Below are positions 1 through 7,712 of a DNA stretch of 64,000 nucleotides, in pieces (within the stretch, counting starts at the first letter, position 1; each line of letters opens with the position of its first letter). Source of the stretch: Kineococcus xinjiangensis (GTDB lineage: Bacteria; Actinomycetota; Actinomycetes; Actinomycetales; Kineococcaceae); the NCBI RefSeq assembly GCF_002934625.1, contig NZ_PTJD01000011.1, positions 89,988 through 153,987 of the forward strand, read 5' to 3'. Below the pieces are notes generated by a model. The model worked only from the letters and a program-made list of their open reading frames with translations, was not told the DNA's origin and did not search any database. The position numbers and the translations under genes are program-made.

Positions 1-276
1 ACCATCACGCCGATGATCGACCCCGTCGCCCTCGGCACCATGGCGCAGCCGCAGACCGCCGAGCCGCCGGGCATCGCCGGCTTCAAGAACATCCTGAGCT
101 GGGCGATGTGGATCGCCCTCTCCGTCTGCGTCCTGGGAATCATGGTGACCGGCGCCATGATGGCGATCGCCTCTCGCGACGGCCGCGGCGGCGAGCACGG
201 CGCCCGCCTGCTCTGGGTCCTCGTCGGCTGCGTCGTGATCGGGTCCGCCTCCGGATTCGTCAACGTCCTGGTCTGA
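1..276 (+). CDS. small two-helix membrane protein of a type IV secretion locus (DUF6112/TrbC-like), possibly 5'-partial
   Basis: The reading frame is open from the first base. The first ATG is at 13, but only 12 upstream bases are visible and they hold no ribosome site, so the true start may lie outside the window. The 87 visible residues give a short polar N-terminus, a hydrophobic segment (about residues 30-52), a basic-acidic loop and a second hydrophobic segment (about 66-86). This is the layout of the small pilin-like or DUF6112 membrane proteins that precede SCO6880-type conjugation genes in actinobacteria. The role is inferred from size, topology and the T4SS-like genes that follow on the same strand. 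Confidence 0.6.
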   Translation, partial: TITPMIDPVALGTMAQPQTAEPPGIAGFKNILSWAMWIALSVCVLGIMVTGAMMAIASRDGRGGEHGARLLWVLVGCVVIGSASGFVNVLV

Positions 277-295
277 CGGACGGGACGCAGGCAGC

Positions 296-1039
296 GTGGA
301 CGGGCAGGACGCGGTAGCCCCGGACGAGGAGAGTCCCTGGACGTCGACGGGCTTCCTCCTCGCCGCGGCGGTGGTCGCGGCCCTCGCCGTCACCGGCGTG
401 GTGATCATGGTGATGGGGTCGTGGCGCGCAGACGCAGCGGACGCCGCCGGGGTTCCCGCCCCGGTCGCCGTGGAGACCGCCGCGACCTCGCCGGCCCGCA
501 ACACGCCCGGCTGCTCGCTGCCGGCGGGGGACCCGGTCCTGCCGCACACGGCTCCGGCGGGTTCGCGCTGGGTCCCGGCCGGGGGCATGACCGTTCCGGA
601 GGCCCCGCGCACCCACGGCCCGGCCGTGGTGGCACCCTCGGGGTTCCGCTCCTGCTACGCCGCCTCCCCCACGGGCGCCCTGCACGCGGCGGTGGGGGCG
701 TGGGCCGCCACCACCGGGCCCGCGCTGCAGGACCTCGCCGCTGGAGCAGCAGAGGGCCACGGCCGCGACGCCTTGCAGCGCCGGCTCGGTGAGGGGAGCG
801 CCCCCGTCGGCCCCCCGCCCCTGACGGTCGTCGGGTTCACCTTCGGGGAGTGCGATGCGCGGGCCTGCACGGTCGACGTCGCGTTCGAGACCGCAGCCGG
901 CCAACCCGTGCACGCCCTCGTCCCCCTCGCGCGGGAGCGCGAGGACTGGCGGGTGCTCCTGCCGCCGGACGGCGACCTCGCCGGCACCCTCCGCCGCCTT
1001 CCCGACCTGGCCGGCTTCATCCCGTGGACAGGAGAGTGA
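296..1039 (+). CDS. membrane-anchored protein of the conjugation locus, function unknown
   Basis: 247 residues from a GTG start, 20 nt after the preceding gene. After about 18 polar residues there is one strong transmembrane segment (about 19-42), then an alanine/proline-rich extracytoplasmic region and a folded-looking C-terminal half containing cysteines. There is no catalytic motif. The single-anchor topology resembles periplasmic or exterior-facing accessory subunits of type IV secretion systems (VirB8-like position), but I see no sequence match to a named family. The next gene begins 5 nt later with its own ribosome site (GGAGAG at about 1030-1035), so the two look co-transcribed. Confidence 0.6.
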   Translation: MDGQDAVAPDEESPWTSTGFLLAAAVVAALAVTGVVIMVMGSWRADAADAAGVPAPVAVETAATSPARNTPGCSLPAGDPVLPHTAPAGSRWVPAGGMTVPEAPRTHGPAVVAPSGFRSCYAASPTGALHAAVGAWAATTGPALQDLAAGAAEGHGRDALQRRLGEGSAPVGPPPLTVVGFTFGECDARACTVDVAFETAAGQPVHALVPLAREREDWRVLLPPDGDLAGTLRRLPDLAGFIPWTGE

Positions 1040-1043
1040 TCCC

Positions 1044-2447
1044 GTGGCCGAACTGACCGACTGGGCGTTGGAGCTGGCCGGCATGCCGAGCATCCCGTCG
1101 TTCGGCAGCGTCATGAAGGACCTCTACGGGGCGATGCTGGAGTCCCTGGGGCAGGTCGTCGCCGCCCTGGGGACCTACTGGCTGCGCATGCCCGCCATCC
1201 CCGTCGCGGAGACGGGCACCGGGCAGTTCCACGCCACCGCCGAAGTGCAGACCCTGCGCGGCATCCTCACGCCGGTGACGGCCGCTTCGGCCGTGCTGGC
1301 GGTCATCATCGGCGGCGCCAGGATGGCCTGGCAGCGGCGGGCCGATCCCGGCATCGACCTGGTCCGGTCCCTCATGACGCTGACCCTGGTGATGGGCGCG
1401 AGCGCCGGGGTGATCCAGGTCGCGGTCATGGCCTGCGACGAGTTCGCGACGGGCGTCGTCGAGAGCGCCCTCAAGGCACCGCAGCCCGGGTCCTCGGCCT
1501 CGGCCTCGACGGCCCCCACGACCAGCCAGGTGCTGGGGGGCCGGGTGGTCGACCTGATGACGATCGGAACGGGCGCCACCACGGCGGGCGCGGTCCTGGT
1601 CGCGCTGCTGCTGGTCGTCGTCGCCGTGGTGGTCTCGCTGATCCAGGTCATGCTCATGGTGGTGCGCGACGGGCTCCTGGTCATCCTGGCCGGCATCCTG
1701 CCGCTGGCGGCGTCGTTCACGAACACCGAGATGGGCCGCGCCTGGTTCCGCAAGTGCCTGGGGTGGTTGCTCGCCTTCCTGCTCTACAAGCCCGCGGCGG
1801 CCGTCGTGTACGCGACGGCGTTCCTGCTGGCCGGCAGCAGGCCGATTCCGGCCGAGGGCGGCGAACTGCTCAAACCCGTCACCGGCCTCGTCCTCATGCT
1901 GCTCGCCCTCGTCGCCCTGCCGGCGCTGATGAAGTTCGTGGCGCCCGTCGTCGCGGCCACCGCGAGCGGGGCGACCGCGAGCGCGGCGGGGGGTGCGGCG
2001 TCACCGCTGCCGATGGGCGCCAAGGCGCTGGAGCTCAAGGACGCCTCCGGGATGCGCCAGTCCTCGCAGGGCTCCGCGGGTCCCGAGGGGAGCCGGCCGC
2101 AGGGCGGTCCGTCGCCGGCGGGCGGGGCGGGCAGGGCTCAGCCACCGGCACCGCGTCCGGCCCCGGCGGGACCCGCCGGCGGCGGCGCGGCAGCAGGCGG
2201 CGGCGCGGCGACCAGCGGCGCAGCAACAGGCGGCGGCGCAGCAACAGGCGGCGGCGGCGGCGCAGCAGGCGGCGGCGGCGGCGCAGCAGCAGGCGGCGCG
2301 GCAGGAGCGGCCGGCCCGGTCGGCATCGGCCTGCTGGTCGCCGCCGAGGCGGTCAAGGCAGTCGACAAGGGCATGAAGACGGCCGCCGCCATCGGGCGCG
2401 CGGCGGCGGAGGAGACGACGGGAGAGGGACCCAGTGGCAGTCGCTGA
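1044..2447 (+). CDS. TrbL/VirB6-like polytopic conjugal transfer protein
   Basis: 467 residues if translation starts at the GTG at 1044, which has a GGAGAG ribosome site 9 nt upstream; the open frame extends further upstream but overlaps the preceding gene. The protein has a hydrophilic N-terminus, then about six or seven hydrophobic segments between residues 85 and 315, the VirB6/TrbL pattern, and an extremely low-complexity Gly/Ala/Pro/Gln tail (about residues 320-460) encoded by GGC-GCA-rich repeats. VirB6-type proteins form the inner-membrane channel of type IV secretion systems. It overlaps the next gene by 14 nt, implying translational coupling. Confidence 0.75.
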   Translation: MAELTDWALELAGMPSIPSFGSVMKDLYGAMLESLGQVVAALGTYWLRMPAIPVAETGTGQFHATAEVQTLRGILTPVTAASAVLAVIIGGARMAWQRRADPGIDLVRSLMTLTLVMGASAGVIQVAVMACDEFATGVVESALKAPQPGSSASASTAPTTSQVLGGRVVDLMTIGTGATTAGAVLVALLLVVVAVVVSLIQVMLMVVRDGLLVILAGILPLAASFTNTEMGRAWFRKCLGWLLAFLLYKPAAAVVYATAFLLAGSRPIPAEGGELLKPVTGLVLMLLALVALPALMKFVAPVVAATASGATASAAGGAASPLPMGAKALELKDASGMRQSSQGSAGPEGSRPQGGPSPAGGAGRAQPPAPRPAPAGPAGGGAAAGGGAATSGAATGGGAATGGGGGAAGGGGGAAAGGAAGAAGPVGIGLLVAAEAVKAVDKGMKTAAAIGRAAAEETTGEGPSGSR

Positions 2448-3936
2448 GCGGCAACCCCGCACCTACGGGAACTGGCGCAAGCCGCAGTCCGCCGGGCTGG
2501 GGCAGCTCGGCACCCTCGGCACGGCCATCCTGCTGGTGGGGTTCATCGCCATGATCATGACGATCATGGCCGCCGGCATCGGGCCGGCCCTCGCCGTCGC
2601 GGCCCTCTTCGCGGCCTTCCTCGGAACCCTGGTCGTCCGCGACCGCCACGGCCGCAGCGGCCTTCAGCGCATGGGCACCGCCCTCGGCAGCAGGCACGCC
2701 CGCGCCACCGGCACGAGCCTCTACCGCTCCGGCCCGCTCGGGCGCACCCCGTGGGGGACGTTCCAGCTGCCCGGTCTCGCGGCGGCCTCGGAACTGACCG
2801 AGTGGCAGGACTCCTACGGTCGCCCCTTCGCCCTCCTGCACGTCCCCGCGACGAACCACTACACCGTCGTGCTCGCCACCGAACCCGACGGCGCCTCCCT
2901 CGTCGACGAGGAGCAGGTCGACTCCTGGGTGGCGCACTGGGGGGCGTGGCTGAACTCCCTCGGCAGCGAGCCCGGTGTCGTCTCCGCGGCCGTCACCGTG
3001 GAGACCGCCCCGGACTCCGGGGCCCGCCTGCGCCGGGAGGTCGACGGCAACCTCCACCCCGACGCCCCCGCCCTGGCCCGGGCCATGCTGCAGGAGGTCG
3101 TGACGGCCTACCCCGAGGGTTCCGCGTCCGTCCGCGCCTGGGTGAGCCTCACGTTCACCGGCACCAGCAAGTCCGGCGCCCGCCGCAAGGACGCACCCGA
3201 GATGGGCCGGGAACTGGCCTCCCGGCTGCCCGCCCTCACCCACAGCCTCCACGCCACCGGAGCGGGTGCCGCCCGCCCCGTCGGCGCCCGCGACCTCTGC
3301 GAGGTCGTGCGCACCGCCTACGACCCGGACGCGGCCAGGCTCATCGACGCGGCGCACGCCGCGGGGGAACCACCCCTGCTGGACTGGCAGAACGTGGGAC
3401 CCGGCTTCGCCGAAGCCCACCACGGCCACTACCACCACGAGAACGCCGTGTCCGTGACCTGGTCCATGACCTCCGCCCCCCGCGGCGTCGTGTACTCCTC
3501 GGTCCTCAGCCAGCTCCTGGCGCCCCACCCCGACGTCGACCGCAAGCGCGTGACCCTGCTCTACCGCCCGTTCGACCCGGCGCGCTCGGCGCGCATCGCC
3601 GAGCAGGACAAGCGCAACGCCGACTTCAAGACGACGACGTCGCAGCGCCCGTCCGCGCGCACCCTCGCCGCGGCGCGCTCGGCCGCGGCGACCGCGGAGG
3701 AGGAGGCGCGCGGGGCGAACCTCGTGAACTTCGGCCTCCTCGTCACCGCCACCGTCACCCGCCCCGACCGGCTGCCCGAGGCCGTCGCCGCGGTGGACAA
3801 CCTCTCCGCGACGGCCCGGCTGATGGTCCGCCCCGTCTACGGCTCGCAGGACAGCGCCTTCGCCGCCGCGCTGCCGCTGGGCCTCGTCCTGCCCACGCAC
3901 CTGAAGGTGCCCGCCGAGATCCGGGACTCCCTCTGA
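2434..3936 (+). CDS. SCO6880-family (PrgI-like) conjugation protein
   Basis: 500 residues from a GTG start. Two adjacent hydrophobic segments near the N-terminus (about 28-70) are followed by a long soluble domain. This architecture and its place just before the VirB4-like ATPase match the SCO6880 family, a PrgI/TcpE-like component found in actinobacterial conjugative elements and chromosomal T4SS-like loci. The family lacks enzymatic motifs and is thought to bridge the membrane channel and the ATPase. Its stop overlaps the next start (ATGA at 3935-3938). Assignment rests on remembered family layout and gene order. Confidence 0.75.
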   Translation: MAVAERQPRTYGNWRKPQSAGLGQLGTLGTAILLVGFIAMIMTIMAAGIGPALAVAALFAAFLGTLVVRDRHGRSGLQRMGTALGSRHARATGTSLYRSGPLGRTPWGTFQLPGLAAASELTEWQDSYGRPFALLHVPATNHYTVVLATEPDGASLVDEEQVDSWVAHWGAWLNSLGSEPGVVSAAVTVETAPDSGARLRREVDGNLHPDAPALARAMLQEVVTAYPEGSASVRAWVSLTFTGTSKSGARRKDAPEMGRELASRLPALTHSLHATGAGAARPVGARDLCEVVRTAYDPDAARLIDAAHAAGEPPLLDWQNVGPGFAEAHHGHYHHENAVSVTWSMTSAPRGVVYSSVLSQLLAPHPDVDRKRVTLLYRPFDPARSARIAEQDKRNADFKTTTSQRPSARTLAAARSAAATAEEEARGANLVNFGLLVTATVTRPDRLPEAVAAVDNLSATARLMVRPVYGSQDSAFAAALPLGLVLPTHLKVPAEIRDSL

Positions 3937-5450
3937 TGGCCACGCCCCGCACGAAGGCCCCCCGGGGGAAGGCCCCGTCCGCCGCACCACGTCCCGGCCC
4001 CCGGGGCTGGCCGGGACGTGGCCGCGGCAGTTCCGCCTACGTCCAGGCGCCCGACGAGTGGCGCGGCACCACCGTGCAGGTCTGCGGCCTGTGGCCCTTC
4101 GCCGCCGGGACCGGTTCCCCCATGACCGGCGTGCCGATCGGGCGGAACCTGCTGTCCGGCGCGACGCTGTGCTGCGACCCGATCTCCTGGTTCCAGCGGG
4201 CCAAGCTGATCTCCAACCCCTCCGCGTTCGTCCTCGGCAAGCCCGGCCTCGGCAAGTCCACCATCGTGCGCCGGATGGCACTCGGCCTGACCGGCTACGG
4301 GGTGCTGCCGCTGGTGCTGGGGGACCTGAAGCCGGACTACGTCGACCTCATCGAGGCCGTCGGCGGGCAGGTCATCACCCTGGGCCGCGGGCGCTCCCAC
4401 CTGAACATCCTCGACCCCGGCGAGGCCGCCGCCGCCGCGCTGCGCCTCACCGGGAGCGCGCGGCAGGGTGTGCTCGCCGACGCCCATGGGCGCCGCCACG
4501 CGATGGTGTCCTCCCTCATCACCATCATGCGCTCCGCCCCGCCCACCGACCGGGAGGAGACCATCCTCGACCGGGCGCTGCGCGTCCTCGACGACCGTCA
4601 CGACGGGGTCCCGGTGCTCGGGGACCTGCTCCGCGTCGTCCAGGAGGCACCGGAGGACCTGCGCCACGTCGCCCTCGACCGCGGGGACATGCGCCGCTAC
4701 CAGGACATCACCGAGGGGCTCGAGGCCACCCTCATCGGCCTGGCCGGCGGCGGTCGCCTCGGGGAGATCTTCTCCAAACCCACCACCGTGCCGATGCGGC
4801 GGGACCGCCCCGTCGTCTTCGACGTCTCCAGCATCGACGACTCCGAGATGGACCTGCAGGCCGCCGTCCTGCTGGCGTGCTGGTCCTACGGCTTCGGAGC
4901 CGTCAACGTCGCCCACGCCCTGGCCGACGCCGGGCTGGAACCGCGGCGGCACTACTTCGTCATCCTCGACGAACTGTGGCGGGCACTGCGCGCCGGGCGC
5001 GGGATCGTCGACCGCGTCGACGCCCTGACCCGCCTCAACCGCCAGCGCGGCGTGGGCATGGCGATGATCACCCACACCATGTCCGACCTGCTCTCCCTGC
5101 CGAGCGAGGAGGACCGGATGAAGGCGCGGGGGTTCGTCGAGCGCTCCGGCATGGTCGTCTGCGGCGGGCTGCCCGCCGCGGAGATGCCCATGCTGAACTC
5201 CGCCATCCCCTTCTCCCGCGCCGAGCAGGACCTGCTCATCGGCTGGCAGGACCCCCCGGCGTTCGACGCCGTCGCCGGCAAGGAGGCCGAGCCCCCGGGC
5301 CGCGGGAAGTTCCTCGTCAAGGTCGGCGGTCGCCCGGGCATCCCCGTGCAGGTGCAGCTCACCTCCGCCGAGCGCGGCATCAACGACACGAACAAGATGT
5401 GGCACACCGCCTCCGGTTCCGAGGTGGCGGGCGGGGAGGGCGCCGCGTGA
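3936..5450 (+). CDS. VirB4/TraC-like ATPase of the conjugation apparatus
   Basis: 504 residues beginning at the ATG that overlaps the previous stop. A basic, proline-rich N-terminal tail leads into a P-loop ATPase with Walker A GKPGLGKST at about residues 93-101 and a Walker-B-like segment FVILDELWR near residue 345. These are typical of the HerA/VirB4 superfamily, which energises assembly of type IV channels. At 504 residues it corresponds to the ATPase half of classical VirB4; the missing N-terminal part is plausibly supplied by the SCO6880-family partner upstream. It overlaps the next gene by GTGA (5447-5450). Confidence 0.85.
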   Translation: MATPRTKAPRGKAPSAAPRPGPRGWPGRGRGSSAYVQAPDEWRGTTVQVCGLWPFAAGTGSPMTGVPIGRNLLSGATLCCDPISWFQRAKLISNPSAFVLGKPGLGKSTIVRRMALGLTGYGVLPLVLGDLKPDYVDLIEAVGGQVITLGRGRSHLNILDPGEAAAAALRLTGSARQGVLADAHGRRHAMVSSLITIMRSAPPTDREETILDRALRVLDDRHDGVPVLGDLLRVVQEAPEDLRHVALDRGDMRRYQDITEGLEATLIGLAGGGRLGEIFSKPTTVPMRRDRPVVFDVSSIDDSEMDLQAAVLLACWSYGFGAVNVAHALADAGLEPRRHYFVILDELWRALRAGRGIVDRVDALTRLNRQRGVGMAMITHTMSDLLSLPSEEDRMKARGFVERSGMVVCGGLPAAEMPMLNSAIPFSRAEQDLLIGWQDPPAFDAVAGKEAEPPGRGKFLVKVGGRPGIPVQVQLTSAERGINDTNKMWHTASGSEVAGGEGAA

Positions 5451-7195
5451 GCGCCACCGGCAGGGGGGAGCGCGCAGGCCTCGAACCGCAGACGCTGCTG
5501 CTCGCCGTCGGCCTCGCCGCCGCCGTCACCGTGACCGCGGCGGTCAACGTGCCGCTGCGGCTGGCCGCGGCCCTCGCCGGCGCACCCGCCGACCTGCCCG
5601 CGAACCCCTTCGAGCTGACGCTGGCCGTGCTGACCGGACGCGTCGCCTGGCCGGCCACCGCGACGTGGCTGCTCGCTGCCTCCGCCGTGCTGCTGGCGCT
5701 GACCGCGGGCGCGGCGGTGACGGGCACCCGCCGGGCGCGGGGTTCGCGCACCCGCGTGGACCGCGCGGCGCCGCGGATGGGGCGCGGCCGCGACCTGGCG
5801 TCCCTCACCGCACGCGGCGCCGCCGGCACCGCCGCCCGCCTGGGCGTGCAGGGCTCCCCCGGCCTCCCCGTCGCCGTCACGATCCCCGGCGGGCAGGTCC
5901 TGCACTCCTCCTGGGAGGACGTCTCCGTCGACATCTGGGGCCCCCGCACGGGCAAGACCACCTGCCGGGCGATCCCCGCGATCCTCGCCGCGCCCGGCGC
6001 CGTGCTGGCCACCTCCAACAAGCGCGACATCGTCGACGCGACCCGCGATCCCCGCGCCGCCGGTGGCGAGGTCTGGGTGTTCGACCCGCAGGGCATCGCC
6101 GACGAACCGCCGCGGTGGTGGTGGAACCCCCTCAGCTACGTCACCGACGAGGTGAGGGCGTCGGTGCTCGCGGAACTGTTCGCCACCGCCTCCCGCGAAC
6201 CGGGCGCGCGCACCGACGCGTTCTTCGACCCCGCGGGGCGGGAACTGCTCGCGGGGCTCCTGCTCGCCGCCGCCCTGGACGCGCGCCCCCTGGACCAGGT
6301 GTACCTGTGGCTCACCGATCCCACCGACGACGAACCCGCGGACGTCCTCCGCCGGCACGACTTCGCACTGAGCGCCGCCGCCGTGGCCGAGGTCGTGAAC
6401 TCCCCGGAGAAGCAGCGCGCCGGCGTCTACGGCACCGCGAAGCAGTCCGTCGCGTTCCTCACCAACCGGCAGGCGCTGCGCTGGGTGGTCCCCGACGGCC
6501 CCGCCGACGGGCGCCGGCAGTTCGACCCGCACGCGTTCGTCCGCACCCGCTCGACGCTCTACAGCCTCTCCCGCGAGGGCGGCGGCTCGGCCGGCCCGCT
6601 CGTGACCGCGCTGACGGTCGCCGTCACCGAGGCCGCCGAGGACCTGGCGAAGCGCTCCCCCGGCGGGCGCCTGCCCGTGCCGATGGTGGCGGTGCTCGAC
6701 GAGGCCGCGAACGTCTGCCGCTGGCGGGACCTGCCGAACCTCTACAGCCACTACGGCTCCCGCGGCATCTGCATCATGACGATCCTGCAGTCCTGGTCGC
6801 AGGGCGTGGAGGTGTGGGGCCGCGAGGGCATGCGGAAGCTGTGGTCGGCGGCGAACGTGCGCGTCTACGGCGGCGGCGTCGCCGAGGTGGAGTTCCTCTC
6901 CGAGCTGTCCCAGCTCATCGGCGACACCGAGGTGAGCGCCGTCTCCGTCTCCCGCGGCAAGGGCGGGCGCTCGGTCAGCCGCTCGACGCGGCGGGAGCGG
7001 ATCCTCGACGTCGCCGACCTGGGCTCGCTGCCCCGTGGCCGGGCCGTCGTCATCGCCTCCGGCGCGCCCCCCACGCTGGCGCGCACCCTGCCGTGGAGCG
7101 AGGGACCGCACGCGGCGGCGGTGGCGGCCTCGATCAGCGCCCACGACCCCGCCGCCCGCCACCCCGGCGGCGCGCCGGACGGGGTGCGGCGGTGA
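5447..7195 (+). CDS. VirD4/TraG-family type IV coupling ATPase
   Basis: 582 residues from a GTG overlapping the previous stop. Two hydrophobic segments lie near the N-terminus (about 16-40 and 65-88), as in VirD4 anchors. Then come Walker A GPRTGKTT (about residue 165), the VFDPQ strand, and Walker B VAVLDEAANV (about 415), followed by the conserved LPNLYSHYGSRGI and ILQSWSQ regions of the TraG/TraM-recognition domain. Coupling proteins bring relaxase-bound DNA, or effector proteins, to the channel. No relaxase gene is visible in the window, so the substrate is unknown. It overlaps the next gene by GTGA. Confidence 0.88.
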   Translation: MSATGRGERAGLEPQTLLLAVGLAAAVTVTAAVNVPLRLAAALAGAPADLPANPFELTLAVLTGRVAWPATATWLLAASAVLLALTAGAAVTGTRRARGSRTRVDRAAPRMGRGRDLASLTARGAAGTAARLGVQGSPGLPVAVTIPGGQVLHSSWEDVSVDIWGPRTGKTTCRAIPAILAAPGAVLATSNKRDIVDATRDPRAAGGEVWVFDPQGIADEPPRWWWNPLSYVTDEVRASVLAELFATASREPGARTDAFFDPAGRELLAGLLLAAALDARPLDQVYLWLTDPTDDEPADVLRRHDFALSAAAVAEVVNSPEKQRAGVYGTAKQSVAFLTNRQALRWVVPDGPADGRRQFDPHAFVRTRSTLYSLSREGGGSAGPLVTALTVAVTEAAEDLAKRSPGGRLPVPMVAVLDEAANVCRWRDLPNLYSHYGSRGICIMTILQSWSQGVEVWGREGMRKLWSAANVRVYGGGVAEVEFLSELSQLIGDTEVSAVSVSRGKGGRSVSRSTRRERILDVADLGSLPRGRAVVIASGAPPTLARTLPWSEGPHAAAVAASISAHDPAARHPGGAPDGVRR

Positions 7196-7545
7196 CGGCG
7201 GGGATCCCGGATCCGGTCCACCCGTCGGTCGACGTGTTCGTGCGCGACCACCTCGCGGTGCTGTACCGGCGCCACCTCGACGGCCGCAACCGCACCTGGT
7301 GCCCCCAGTGGTGGAGGCACGGCGAGGCCGTCCTGCGCCTCGACGCCCTCTGGCGCAGCTGGGAGTTCCTGCGACTGGACCCGGACACGGGGATGTCGCT
7401 GTGGATGCGCGACCACCTCGACCCGCACATGGCCGTGCTCCTGGACCCCGAGGGGCCCTTCCGGGGCTGCTCACCGGACAAGGGCCACGCCGAGCGGCTG
7501 GTCGAACTGCCCGTCGAGGACCCGCCGCCGGGCATGTTCGGCTGA
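7192..7545 (+). CDS. DUF4913 domain protein
   Basis: 117 residues, GTG start overlapping the stop of the coupling ATPase. The core with WCPQWWRHGEAVLRLDALWRSWE and a following WMRDHLDPHM motif is characteristic of DUF4913, a small domain that regularly ends actinobacterial conjugation gene sets. Its function is unknown; the fixed position suggests a role in transfer or in regulation of the transfer locus. This is the last gene of the block. A large inverted repeat follows before the convergent cell-wall protein gene. Confidence 0.8.
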   Translation: MTAGIPDPVHPSVDVFVRDHLAVLYRRHLDGRNRTWCPQWWRHGEAVLRLDALWRSWEFLRLDPDTGMSLWMRDHLDPHMAVLLDPEGPFRGCSPDKGHAERLVELPVEDPPPGMFG

Positions 7546-7564
7546 AACCCGAGTCCGGGTCCCA

Positions 7565-7712
7565 GTGGTCTGGTGCAGGAGTTCGTGACCCGCCCCGGCA
7601 AGGCGGCGGCCGGGAGCCGATCGACCCCACCTGTCGACGCGGCCTCCGGCCCCTCAGCTGGATCCAGCCCGGCCTCCACCACGGCGGGTCACGAACCTTC
7701 GTGCCGGACCAC
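7565..7712. terminator. large inverted repeat between convergent genes
   Basis: Arms of 30 nt at 7565-7594 and 7683-7712 are reverse complements with a handful of mismatches and enclose 88 nt of GC-rich, partly self-complementary sequence. It fills the space between the end of the DUF4913 gene and the stop codon of the minus-strand cell-wall protein. A bidirectional terminator is the simplest reading. No U-tract is present. Confidence 0.5.

Noticed and set aside
260..1114. Long minus-strand frame opposite the conjugation genes
   Set aside because: Low-complexity Arg/Gly composition and no ribosome site; shadow of the plus-strand genes in GC-rich DNA.
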